NCBI GenBank assembly: GCA_028622995.1
Contig: JAJQJQ010000015.1
Span: forward strand, 992,001 to 1,056,000
DNA from: Panagrolaimus kolymaensis
Taxonomy: Eukaryota; Nematoda; Chromadorea; Rhabditida; Panagrolaimidae
Reading direction: 5' to 3'
DNA: 64,000 nucleotides
Shown: positions 1-12,467 of the stretch, piece by piece
How the letters are laid out: each line of letters opens with the position of its first letter
How positions within the stretch are numbered: the stretch's first letter is position 1
Notes under the pieces: generated by a model
The model's input: the letters and a program-made list of their open reading frames with translations, nothing else
Database searches by the model: none
What the model was told of the DNA's origin: nothing
Translations under genes and position numbers: made by a program

Positions 1-2186
1 TTATTTTTTCTTATAATTAAATAAATGATAAATTTTTGAATTCTTTATTTTTATCTTTGAATCTTGTTTTTTTAAATACAGTAGTAGTATTAATGTGGTC
101 TGGTTTTTTCTTTCAAATGTTTTTCATTTCACTTAACAAGATGAGTATCACGACCTGGAAAATTGCATAATAGACTTTATAAAAAAAATTTGCAACAGGA
201 GTTGGGTTAATCGGGGCCACGATTAACCCCAAACATTTGCAAAATATTCCATCCGCGCAAGCAAGTGTGCGCCTCCGAGAATGAAACATGATCTTTTTTA
301 GATTGTTGTCGCCTGTTAGAAAAGTTGGCTTTCTCTTCTTTTTTTTTGATTCAATGGTAGATAATTTTTTATTCATTCAATGCAAAAAAAGCCTAATTTA
401 ATTCTTGTTGAAAAAAAATTATGTGAACTACATTTTATGGTAACAGCGCCAAAGCACATTTTTTGTTTGTTATTATTTGGCTTTGAAACCTAAAACTTAC
501 CTTACTTTGATTTACCGCAAATCACTTTATCTTTGAAAGCAATACTCTGAAGAAATTTGTTTTAATGTTTTAGATATTTTTATATTATTGCGTAAACACA
601 GTTTTATTTTTTGTTCGAATTGATTTTTATGAGCGTATTCAAAATCAAGAACTTCATTTTTACCAATATTCGAAGCATTTGAGAATTGGGATGGTGGAAA
701 GATAATGAAAAAAAGCATCTATATTTTTTTAAAACAGAAATAAACGAAGCAAAAATAAAAGTCTTAGTCACTAATAGATAGACTTAATGTTAAAAATCAT
801 TCAAGCAAAAATGAAAAATAATTTTTTTTATTAATTCTCTGTTAATTACTAGCATTGGTCATTTATTTAACATTCGACGATTGAACAAATTTCAAAGTTG
901 TCTGCTTTTTCCCTTATTGAATTAAATTTTAATTACCATAATCCTAAAAACAAACAACAACTTATCAAGTTTAAAAATAAAGAATTTCGATTTTTTTAGT
1001 TTTGTTCTAAAGTGGAAAATATACAAAACAATTTAATTTTACCCAAATTCATGAGTAAATAAACTAGGCTTTCTTTTTTTAAATACTTAAACAATGCCCT
1101 CTTATTTTCCACCCACATTATTGAATCTCCGACAAACTTTATTTTTTTGTCTGAATTAAAGCTCTTAATTGCTTACATTCATTCTTAAAAGAAAAAAATT
1201 GTAAAAAAGTAAATTTTCTTCTTTTTCTTTTTTTTTATAAAGAGTGTAAATTGATTATTACCAAAAGAAAATTAGTGTTGTATTCATTATTAGAATAAAT
1301 ATTTTTAATTCGTAAAAATGTCTTTTCGTTTTTATTACTAACTTATATAAAATCAAGCCATTTTGTTCCTTTAACAAATAAAAATAGCGTCAAATTGGGT
1401 ATCCTGCATTCTAGAGAATTTTTTATCGATAAAATATAAAAATATTTTAAGAATAGTAAGGCTCTTAAAATATTCAATTATTACGCTTGCGAATGAGTAT
1501 TAAATTTTTGGGTTTGGTAAATAAAAAAATAAAGTAAACAAGTTTTCGACGTTACTTTTTGGTAAAATATTTTATTTATAGTAAGAGTTTATCAACCTTT
1601 TTGTAGCTAATTTCTCTTTCTTTTGATTTTATCTTGGTCTATCAATCCCCTAATTTATTTGTCATGGAAGCAAACTTTTATTATAATAACACTTTATTTG
1701 TGCAAAACCTTAAAATATTTATTGATAAAAATAACTTTAGAAACCATTTTGTATTTTTGAATTTAAAGAAAATTAATTTTTTATTTCCAATATTACCACG
1801 CAAAAAATTTTTCAGATGGTTTTTTCTCCATTTTCTTAGAAAATTCTGTAAGATTATTAAATTTTATAACTTTCTTTATTATTACCCATTTTTTCTTTCT
1901 TTCTTAAAGCTATAAGTTTGAGTAAAAAAAATTGGCTTACGTTTTTGCTAGCTTTTTTCACATCGTCGGTATGACAACCGGAACACAGGAAAAAAATTGA
2001 AACGTGAAAGCTGAAGACCTTGTGCATGCGCGACCTTCATAACGTAAATAAAGAATCCATTGTTTTATTAATTTTTTTACTTTCTTTAACAGCAGCCTTT
2101 AATAGGTAATAATGATTTTTTAGATGTTTGTCTCGTTCCAGGATTTTTCATTTTAATGTTTGGTAATGATTTAATAAAGTTTCAAA
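1..2186. other. Upstream intergenic region, no gene recognised
   Basis: This AT-rich stretch precedes the doublecortin/PLAT gene and presumably holds its promoter. I see no exon chain on either strand with family similarity. The open frames present are short, low-complexity and mostly lack a proper ATG. The least AT-rich parts are around 200-290, which contains a small perfect hairpin, and around 1960-2040. Either could be regulatory, but nothing specific can be named. Confidence 0.6.
204..229. repeat. Short perfect inverted repeat (hairpin)
   Basis: A 10-base stem, GGGTTAATCG at 204-213 and CGATTAACCC at 220-229, encloses the 6-base loop GGGCCA. Beyond the stem the flanks TTTGCAA (left) and ATTTGCAAA (right) give further imperfect pairing. 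The element stands out against its AT-rich surroundings. No function can be assigned; it could be a protein-binding site or a structured RNA. Confidence 0.6.
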
Positions 2187-5100
2187 ATGTCCGATACTAC
2201 CGTAAGTTTTTTTTATTGCTATCGTTTTTACCAAATAAAAAACATTAATTTTATTATTCGAAAACTTAATTTTACAAAAAAAACATTTCACTTTTTTTTC
2301 TTCGTTTTTTTTAAATCCACACTCTGAGGTAAAAAAGTTAGAAAAGCACGAGGCTTTGTTCTTTATTTCTCACACACACCACACATTTTTATTTACCTTT
2401 TTTGAAAATTTTCTTTTTTACTTCACTATTCTCTGTGTTTTAAAAAAGGCTTAAAAGCGAGAATTTATTATATCTTACTACGCCGACGACGCAAGCAAGG
2501 ATGAAACGTAAGTTCCCATTTGCTTTTTTTTTAATTGTAAGGATTCCTTATCAAAACGATGAAAGAGAAAAATCCTCCTCAAGATGCCGTCTTCTCCGGA
2601 TTATTATTGCTTCATAGTTAAAAAAAAGGAATGATATGAAAGGAGAGTCTTGAAATATATTTTTTTATTTCTTTAACAACTTTTATTCTTTTCATCTTTC
2701 TTTTTTACACCTTCTTTATCACAGTATTCAATTTAGGGTTAATTTAGTAAAAAAATTCAATATTACTAAAATACTTTTATATTATTGTCTTTAAAAAAGG
2801 TCGTGAAGCGGAAATAATAATATTTTTAGTTTAATTTTCAAAAAAAAAAACAGACACAGTCATGTGCATCTTTGCTTCAAGACTTTTGAAATCTCCTACA
2901 TACATTCAAATTAATTTCCCCTTTAAAATCTTTAACGATTTTTTTAGAGCAGCAGTTCTCGTATGGGAAGTACTCCCGCTCAAACTCCCGCCTTAACGGG
3001 TTCAAATCCAAATTTTAGCAATAATCCCCTTATTGGTGGAAGTTTTAATGCAAATAATCCATTATTTATTCCTAATATTCCACAACCTATGAACGGAATG
3101 ATCAAAACTTACGATACAGCTCATCGTTCGTTTACACGGCCATATTCGGCTAAAACAGTTTTCTTTTATAAAGAAGGCGACCATTATTTTACGGTGAGCT
3201 TTCATTTTCTTTCTTCCCTATACATAGGCATTTTTATAACTTGTGTATTTAATTCGTATTATTTTTCCGTATTTAAATTAAAAGATTTTTTCAATCAAAA
3301 AACCTACCGGATTGTTAAATTGAATAGGTGGCCATAGGTAATCCTTTTTTCTTCAAAGGTATTAAATCTTCTTTTTTTAAGTTAAAAATAATAAGAATGA
3401 CTAAAAGTTGTATGGACCCTTTTCCTTCAAAACATAGAATTGGAGAGCAAGTGTAATTACACTTGTTGCTGCAGACTTCAAAAAAATTACACTTTTAAAC
3501 TTTTTGCTTTTTTACGTTTTTTTCAATGTTAAGAAAAACAGCAACTAAATTTAAATACCTCGAATTACTTTGGATAAATTTTTTGAGTTCTGAAATTTTT
3601 TAGGGTGTTCGAGTACCGATTTCAAAATCTCGGTATCGTAATATGGATTCATTATTAGATGATTTAAATTTAAATATTTCTTTACCCTTCGGTGTTCGAA
3701 GATTGCATACTCCATTTGGACGAACTCCCATTGAATCGATCGATCAATTACAACATCTTGGAAAGTAAGTGTCACAATTTGATAATACTAGAAGGAAATA
3801 ATTTGAGTTAAAATTTATAAGCAAAAGAGAGGTATAATTAAAATGACGCACTTTACATTAATGAGATGCTTTTTAGGTCTTTCTATCTTAATAATAATTT
3901 TTATGTAAATATTTGCTATGTAATTTTTTGATTTTAAAAAGCATATACAAAACCTTCTTGAAAAAAAAATGCACCATGCTTTAGTTGCTTTTAAAACAAA
4001 AACTTAAAAAGTGACGAGGGCTTAATGGGCTTAATGCTGCTTTTAGAGTATAGAAAACACATTAAAAATTAGTAACTCAATTAATTACCTTTACTTTTAT
4101 ATTTTTTTTATGTTCTGTAGGCAGTTAAAATTACTGTATGAAAATTTAGTTTGCACCAGGCTTTCTCTGTCTGCGACTATAAATTATGGGATTTTTTAAT
4201 TTATTTTTTACAAAAAAAACAGAATTAACCCTTAGCTTTACTGAAAATTCAAATTTCTTCTATCAGCTTTTTTGTGAATTTACGAAATGATAATACTTTC
4301 TAAATGATAGTGAACAAACATAAGCATGGTTTTTGGTGAAATGTATGGCAGTTTAATAGCTATTAACTTTTTCTTTTAACAAATTAAAATACCGTATCGT
4401 TGCTAAATTATTTTTTTAAAGGTATGTTGCAAGCTCTTCAAAAACGGGTCGAGGAGTTGATATTGATGCAGTAGAAAAACATCAACAAAAGATGAGAGAA
4501 ATTGCTCAAAAACGTTGGGAAAAATTTAATGAACAACAAAGTAGTTTGACGAGGCTGCACAATGGAAGATGGAAATCTAAAACTCTTGGTTTATTTTTAC
4601 CTTTAACAGCAAAACAAATATTTTTTATTTTAAATGGACATCCAGGTAAACTTTATCGAATTATAATAAATCCATATCGAAAATTTGATTTTGATGGAAT
4701 TTTGGAGGAAGTTAGTCAAGGTTTGGGTATAGCTATATGTAAATTATATTCATTTACGGGTGAACGAATTAAAAATATTGAAGATTTAATGGATATTAAA
4801 GAAAATCGAATATTAGCTGTTCCAAGGCACGAAAGGCCTATATTTCCAACAGGGATTCATAAAGAATCATCAAATGCGAGTATTTCTTCGGCAGTAACAT
4901 CTTTGCCACCAATAAATAGACCAAATATGTTTCACCATCAAACTCGTCAACCATTTATTTCGGCAAGGTCTACAACGCAATACGCTTTAAAACTTCCACC
5001 CCGGCCAGCTGCTATTAGAAATAATCATAGTATTGAACGATCACCAATTGCGAGGGATTCTCGAGTGCCTGCTGCTGTAGCAATTGCACCTCAAAGAAGA

Positions 5101-8100
5101 ACATTTAATTATCATCGAACTGGGCAACCGCCTTTCATTCCTCAAATAGCTTCAACTTCAAGAGCTCGCGTTGCTCCGCCTATTCAACCATTTGCTAAGG
5201 GCGCCCAAAATCGAAGGGTCATGCCTTTGAAGCCACGAAGAACTCTACCATATCAACAAAGCAATAGAATTGGGCTTCCAACCTCCACATTATTAGTAGC
5301 TGCATCAAGTGCCACTTCTAAAACATCAACGACTCCTTCAGCATCCGTGGAAGAAAATGATAGTGATTCAGGAAGACCAAGATCGACGGATTTTGAAGAA
5401 GCTACCGAAGAACAAAGCAGTGATAGCGATGTTCTAGGTTATGAAGAGGAAGAAGAAGACGATGATGACTATCCGGATGTCAATCATGTTATGTCCGATA
5501 ATGAATCATTGGTATCTCCACCACCTTCAAGAGCTTCTAATGGTAAGTTTGTAAACAGTTTAAGAAATACGTAATTAATTTTAAAAATTTTAAAGTAAAT
5601 CAAACCCCTCCAAGCACTTCAGCCCATACTCCAGCATCAACTCGTCCGCCATCAGCTATTTCAAATGCTTTAGCAGCAAATGAAGAAAGAAGGAATGAAG
5701 CAGCTGTAACAATTCAAGCTCATGTTCGTGGTCATTTAACGAGGAAAAAGGTTAACCGAAAACCAAGACCCGATACTCCTGGTGCTACAAAAGAAATAAT
5801 TGCTGAAGCCGAGGAAGAGCAAAACGGTTTTGAAATTTTAGCACAAAAACCATACGACGATGATTATTCTGAACCCGAACAAAGTGAACATTCAGATGAT
5901 TCAATTAGAGGGGAATTAGAATCCAAATCGGAGGCAGAAGAGGGAGAAGAAGCAGATGAGGATAATGAAAATGTAGAGATATTAAATGAATATGATAATA
6001 ATAATGAGAGAAGAAGGCATGAAGCTGCAACAACAATTCAAAAAAATTGGAGAGGATTTTATGTTCGAAAAAATTTAAAACAACATTCTGTGAATGCAAT
6101 GGTGCATCCATCGGAAGAAGGATTTGAGGAATCGTTTGAAGATGATGAAGGTGAAGTTCGACTTGAAAGTGAAATGGCTGTTCCACAAGAACAAGCGGAA
6201 TTAATAAATGGTGAAAATGGTAATCCCTTACATGGTTTTTTAGACATACTAATTGAGACAAATACTTTAGTTTTTACTTACACTGCCGCGATAATCACAG
6301 GTAATCGATGGGCAGCTGATACCGAAAGTGATTTATATATTATTCTTTTTGGTGATGAAGGACAAAGTGAAAAACATTACCTTCGACAGGAAGTAAGTTT
6401 AAAAAAAAGAAGCTCGAATTATGAGCACGTTATTGGGGCATTTTTCAGTTCATAAATTGGTTGCAGAGTGATGACCCTAAATTTAAACAAGGAAAAACCG
6501 ATGAATTTGTAATTGCAACAAAATATCTTGGACAATTACGGAAAATTACGATTGGCCATGAACATCCTGGATATGGTGAATTCGAGAAAAAGTGAACTTG
6601 TAAATAAATGTAAAATATTTTAGGTGGCGGAGTTTTCATTGATCAAATCATTATTACTGAAAATGCAGAGGAAGAATCGAGGAGATATCTCTTTCAATGC
6701 TATAAATGGTTTGATAGTGGACAAGTTGATGGTAAACTTGAGAGAACTTTAATGTGTACAGCATTATATCATATTGGAAGTGCGAACACTTCAAAATCGA
6801 GTAAGATGCTTGTTTAAAGCTTTTTTACAGTGTAAATAATCTCTTTTTGTAATTTTAGTGGGTCGATGGGAACTTCTTTTGCATAATGGTAATACAGAAG
6901 GTCTCGGAGGAACAAGTTCAAGCTTAACAATATATGGTTATGGTGTTAATGGAATGTCACGTTCCGTAGATATATATGATTCCACCTTAGCAAATGTTCC
7001 ATCAGTTTCGTTAATTCAAGTTGATTTTGGTGAAGATATAGGAAATTTAATTAAAATGAGAATAGAAATTGATGGAAATGGCGTAAATCCTGATTATTTC
7101 TTAAATTATGTTGAAATGAAGGATATTGATACAGATGAAAGAATTGAAATTAATGTTAATTCGTGGCTTAAATGGGAAAGTAAAGAAAAAGGAGCTCAAG
7201 CTTTTAGAGAACTTGTAATCTTCAGAGGATTATCTGATACTTTACCATGTAAGTTTTAGAAAACACATTTTTCTTAAACTTAACCTTTCATTTTCCAAAA
7301 ATATTTCGAAAAACAAAAAAGAACTAATTAAAAAAGCAAAACACATAAAAAAAGAAGCCTCTACTCTTCGTCCCTCTGCTTTTATTTTTGATGTCTCTTT
7401 CTTGACTTTTTTGATTCATACTACAAAAAATAATATCTTCCTGAATTTCAAAAATAAATTTAAAATTAATAAGCCGCCTTTTTATGTAGCTTGAAACCTT
7501 ACATATAATATTAGTAACTCTCCAACTATTTTTTTTTCAGTATTTACATATGATGGAAAGATGAGGATTATTCCAACAAAAATTCCTTTATGTTCTCCAT
7601 CAATAAAATTGGAACTTTGTGGTGAAATTGGTGAAAGTGGAATTTTTCCGGCTTCCATAACAAACACAGAAGGAAAGAAAGATAAATTTGTATGTTTTCA
7701 TTATTATTTCGTATTTTTTTTCATTGGACGTAATTTGTTTTAGGATGTTTCCTTCCGGGTTGAAGCAGTTTCTGTGGGTCGAGTTTTGGCGATGAGAATA
7801 TACTTTGATCCAACTGAGAAAGGCGAGCTGATATTTGAGGGACTTGCAGAAATGCAAAAACTTGTGGATAAAACAGGGTTGGATACCCCAATTGGCACAG
7901 ATTTCCTTATATCTTATGTTATCGTTCGAGAGTCCCTTCATGCGCCTTATCGAACCGTTCTTGGACAATCAAGAATTCAACCTCGTCGAGATAATGTTCC
8001 TGATGATTCATTTGTAAAAGAATTGCGAATGACTTCTATGGAAGGTCTTTCAACAAAAATTCCCAAAAAGAAAGCATCTAAGAAGAAAACTCCCACATGG

Positions 8101-8997
8101 GTGGTTTCGATGATTTTAGATGATGATTCAAGCCTTTTACCCGAAATAACACTTTGTGGAGAAAAATTAAATCAAAAAATGAAATGTTTGGATTTAACTC
8201 CATCTGATAATATCCTTGGATATCAGCTGAAGGATTCTGAAATTGGACCTTTAAGAAAGGTTCGAGTTTCAATTGATCATGGACTTCGATTAAATGCCCC
8301 TGGCAAAGATATTGAACAAGATTTATCATTAAAAAATAAAGTTTTTATTAAAAAGATTCGAGTGGTTGATGCTGTAAATGGCGATGAACTTAGATTCCCC
8401 GTTGCAAATATTGAAATGTTTGAATATTCAGTTTATGAATTTCCAGCAATATGGCCTGATATTCCTCCATTACAAAGTTAGACCTTTTAAATGATAAAAA
8501 AATAATTTTTAACAATAAAAATCGTTGTTAGCTTTTTTGTATTTTATAATTTTTATAGATGTTAATTATGAATTAACTGTATCTACGGGTGAATCCCAAT
8601 ATACTTCACCTTTCTTTGTTCATATTAACATTTACGGTGAATTCGGCGATACTGGTTTCCGTTATTTAGGCGAAGAAGATCCAATAAAACCAAGCGAATT
8701 TCCTCATGATTCGGTTTGTCCTTTCTCTTAATATTAGCGTGACTAATTTCCAAATTAAATGTTTTTTTTCTTCAGCAAAATGTCTTTCAATTAGAAGCTG
8801 TTTCACTTGGTGAAATTACTAATATTGATCTTTATGTCGATAATGTTATCGATGATTTTATATGGGAATGTCAAGAAATTGTTATTCCCGATCCATTATC
8901 GATGGGAGTGTTTTATGCTTTTAGATTTGATGAACCATTCACTCCTAAACATTTAAAACAATCTGCAATTGTTTCCCCTTTGACGGCAGCTTTATAA
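2187..8997 (+). CDS. Doublecortin-IQ-PLAT multidomain protein
   Basis: Twelve exons join in frame to about 1424 aa: 2187-2201, 2948-3193, 3604-3764, 4422-5542, 5596-6392, 6467-6575, 6624-6800, 6859-7248, 7541-7689, 7744-8476, 8559-8713, 8776-8997. Two doublecortin domains lie at about residues 60-142 (VFFYKEGDHYFTG; GRTPIESIDQLQHLGKYV) and 192-280 (GERIKNIEDLMDIKENRILAV). Two IQ motifs follow near 549 (AAVTIQAHVRGHLTRKK) and 657 (AATTIQKNWRGFYVRKN) in an acidic, low-complexity region. From about 729 to the end I see roughly five PLAT/LH2-like modules; the first is the clearest (YTAAIITGNRWAADTESDLY; FGDEGQSEKHYLRQ; LGQLRKITIGH), the third and fourth are divergent. By family knowledge DCX domains bind tubulin, IQ motifs bind calmodulin and PLAT domains bind lipid or protein, so a microtubule- or cilium-associated membrane linker is inferred. 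The exon 6 start is ambiguous (6449 also keeps frame), and the exon 10 donor GTTAGA is weak. A polyadenylation-like AATAAA lies about 85 bases past the stop. Confidence 0.88.
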
Positions 8998-10360
8998 TTA
9001 AGAAGAATATAAGCAGCAATGTACAAGAAAGTCATCAAAATGAATGGAAAATTAATAGGAGAAAATGCTCAGAAAAGCTCGCAATAAAATATAAATAATT
9101 CTTTTATAATTACTTTAAATAGAACCAGTCAAACCTCACTTTTACATAAATATATTTTTGATTTTTGTGTTTGATAAATTTTCTAACATTTTAAAAAAAT
9201 TAGCAAAATAAAAAGTTTTATTTATTTCTTCTTTTTTATGGAATCAGCTTTTTTGAAATTGAAACGGTTATAGCATCTTTCGATGAGGAGAAAAGTAAAA
9301 AACAAAAAGATTTGTTTTCAAAATTGGATGAAAACTAGTGATGAATAACCAACCACTTTTCTCTATTATCTTCCTTCCCTCTGTCAAAATTTTTGCATCA
9401 AAAACACACAGCGGGCGTCGTCGTTGTTGTATTTCTAGAAGAGCGAATGAGTTTCTTTGATTTGATGGAGCTGCCTAGAATGAAAGGGCACAGAAACCAG
9501 CTTTCCACCACCTTATTCATGCTGTTTTAAAAAGAAAGAAAAAATAAATGGAGAAATAGGAAAGAAACGAACGCAATAAAATTGACGTTTTTTTCCTTCA
9601 TGTTTTTCATTTTGTTATGATCGATGACTACGAAGTTGTTTTCCCCGATCGTTCACACTGACCCTTGAAAAATTTTCATTTGCCAACCTTGTCGGTAAGA
9701 AATCATGGCAAAAACCGGTTTCTGCTCAAGGCTGATGATGATGGCTGCCGCACTTCAATTGAAATCCCATTTTAATTTCCTTCGTCCAAAAATTTCGGTT
9801 CTCAAGGTCCTACTACAATCACTTTTATTCGCTCTTCTAACTCCTTCTGTCTTACTTTTTTGAAGAAAAACTAAAATCTTTTTAAAAAAAGTTTCTCTTT
9901 TTTACGATTGCGCATTTTCACCTTTCACTTTTTTCTTTCATGTTTTATTATCTAGAGTCTGAACTTTTTTTCTTTCATTTATACATTGTGTTTATGGAAC
10001 AGGAAATAATAATATACCCTTTTTATTTTTGTTAATATCAAGTTCAGACATGTAATTACAGTTATAAAAAAAAGATTATTAGGATTACCTGTTTTTTTTT
10101 TTGTGACTTTTTTCCACGGTTTATTTATTGTTTGACTTTTTCATTTATTTTAAACTTTTTTTGTTATCTCTAATGCTATTTTAAAGCTATTTTATAACAA
10201 AATGTTTCAAATTTATGTACATTTAATTATTAACAAAAGATTTTTGTGTTGTATCAATTATCCTCATTACTTGCTTCTTTTATAAATAAAAAACACAAAT
10301 TTAATCTCGAATTAGCGTGTTTCGCTTTTGTTTATTTTTTTAAAATTTCTTAATTTTCAT
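8998..10360. other. Intergenic region between DCX/PLAT and DOMON/b561 genes
   Basis: It contains the 3-prime untranslated region of the upstream gene (AATAAA-like signal near 9084) and the promoter of the downstream gene. A less AT-rich stretch at about 9400-9830 contains GGGCGTCGTCG-like sequence but no exon chain I can support. Confidence 0.6.
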
Positions 10361-12181
10361 ATGTATCGCACGATATTTTTATCACTGCTACTTGTTCATC
10401 TAACTTTGGCACAATCAGGCTTTGATACAGCAGAATGTGGCAAAAGCAAACATTGTACCTCGATTCCCGCAAATTGTCATCAACACTCAAATGATCAATG
10501 TCAATATATGATTTCGTATGAACCTTTTATGGACGGTAAATCAATAATTATTGAACTTTTTGGCATGAGAAAACCAGGAAATCAATATGTTGCTGTTGGT
10601 TTTTCTGAAGATGCTGAAATGGGTGGTGAGCCAGTCACCGCTTGTGCTGTAGCTCCAAATGGAAGAATTGAACTTTCATTTTCATATAATAACGGAAAGA
10701 CTAACCAACCTAACGTTGGAGTTGATTCATCGGATGTTGAACTTCTGGATTCTGTCGCTACTGATAATGTCATTTATTGCAAATTCCGAGAGCTTATTGC
10801 TCCAAATAACGAGGCTTTACCTAATTTCAATACTCCATATCAATTGCTAGTTGCTCAAGGTCCAAGAAAAGATAATGGACGTAAGTTTTTTTGCGTGTAT
10901 AAAGGTGGTAGTAATGACAGCACTTTAATTTTATAAATCTAACTTTTCTAATGAAAGTTTTCAGAGCTTGGTTATCATTCTGATAAACATTCTATCCCTG
11001 ATCTCATTAACTTCATGAAACCACTACCTCACACAGCTGAAGCTCCATCTGCTGACGCTGCTTCACCTCGAATAGCGCCTTCAGCGCCTGGTGTTGTATT
11101 TTTCCCAAGTCAAACAAGCAATCATTCCATTACTCAAAATCCACCAAATGATATACAAAATACAGAAGGTATTAAAATAGAAGGGAATAGTGTTAGTAGA
11201 GGCACAGGTCCATTTTCTCTCACAAGTGAAACTAAACTTACACTTGTCAAATATCATGGTATGCTATTTTCTCTCCTCATATTTTAAACTTGGATTTAGG
11301 TTTCTTGATGCTTCTCGCTTGGTTTGCAATGATTGCAATTGGAATTTTCTCTGCAAGGTATCTTCGTCCTCTGAATACCAAAGTTGGTGGTCTTCATATT
11401 TGGTTCCAGCTACATCGTGGGATTAATTTCATTGCTATTCTTATTATATTAGCGGCATCTGTACTAATCTTTGTTGGCAAAGACTTAACGTGGACTGGGC
11501 CTCTTGTAAGTGAAGGACCTGATTATAATTGGAATCCTGGTGCCATTCATACTGTGGTAGGAGGTTGATTTAAATTTTTTTATGATTGGTTTCAAATTTT
11601 TAGTTTGGGATTGTTGCAATTATTCTAGCTTTGATGCAGCCTTTGGGAGCGCTTGCTAGATGCTCTCCTGATCACCCTCGTCGTCCACTATTTAACTGGG
11701 GTCATCGTTCTCTTGGGCTTGTTGCCATTATTTTTGCTTGTAAGTTGGATTTCAGCTTTTAATTTTTTTAAATTTTTATTCTTTTATAGTAATCGCTTCA
11801 TACATTGCCATAAATCGATTTCCTGCTGTTTGGTCAGACACAGATTTACCAACATCTTTCATCCTCCTTTATATTGTCTCTGCCATACTTCTCATCATCG
11901 TTCTTGAAGTCTTGGCATTTTCCCGTGCTCGAAGTCGCAGAAAAGTTACCATCAATGGGATGGAGATGTCAAGTAGCTCAAAGTATGGTCAAACTGGTTA
12001 TGAAGTCCATCATTCTTCAACAAATGAACGTTCAAAAATGGTATGTTTTTTCTTCACAAATTTTTTTACTCAAAATGTTTCACTTTGTTTTTAGGGCAAA
12101 CTCGTAAATATTTGTGGCTTCGTCCTTTTTGGTTTGATTTCGATTGCTTTTGTTGTGCTTCTGACTCTTTACCTCCTCTAA
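10361..12181 (+). CDS. DOMON and cytochrome b561 domain protein (ferric-chelate reductase 1-like)
   Basis: Six exons, 10361-10880, 10965-11258, 11300-11556, 11604-11739, 11790-12040 and 12095-12181, give 514 aa. Start: ATG at 10361 opens a clear signal peptide (MYRTIFLSLLLVHLTLA). A DOMON domain covers about residues 40-175 (NQYVAVGFSEDAEMGGEPV; NNVIYC-like core), followed by a Ser/Pro-rich linker and, from about 272, six hydrophobic helices of cytochrome b561 type. Candidate haem-ligand histidines lie in GGLHIW, QLHRGIN, GAIHTV and WGHRSLG. The architecture matches FRRS1/SDR2 proteins, which pass electrons across membranes to extracytoplasmic ferric iron; here that activity is inferred. No reeler domain is visible. 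The protein ends with a sixth helix and almost no tail (LLTLYLL). The neighbouring transporter gene is convergent, 286 bp away. Confidence 0.9.
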
Positions 12182-12467
12182 AAATTCCGGTTTCTTTATG
12201 GCTTTTCAAAATTGAAGTAGCTTTTTATGATTCAAACGAGGTTTCACTCTTTCTTTGTGGTATTTTTTTTTAATATTTCTTGTTTTTTTGTCATTTTGTA
12301 GTAGATTCTAACTTTGTAATTTTTTTATATAACAAAATATTATTTGTAAAACTGTGATAAATATGTATGAATTTATATATGACTATTGAGCAAAAAATAA
12401 ATGTGCACCGAAGAGATTCGCCCGTGAAAAAAAAATTTGGATAAATTCAATCGAAAGACATTGATTT

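Noticed and set aside
113..376. 87-codon minus-strand frame near the left edge
   Set aside because: Low-complexity Lys and hydrophobic ends, no splice context and no family resemblance.
2501..2507. ATGAAAC followed by GTAAGT as an alternative first exon of the DCX gene
   Set aside because: It ends in phase 1, while exon 2 at 2948 is only in frame with doublecortin when entered in phase 0; the exon at 2187-2201 fits.
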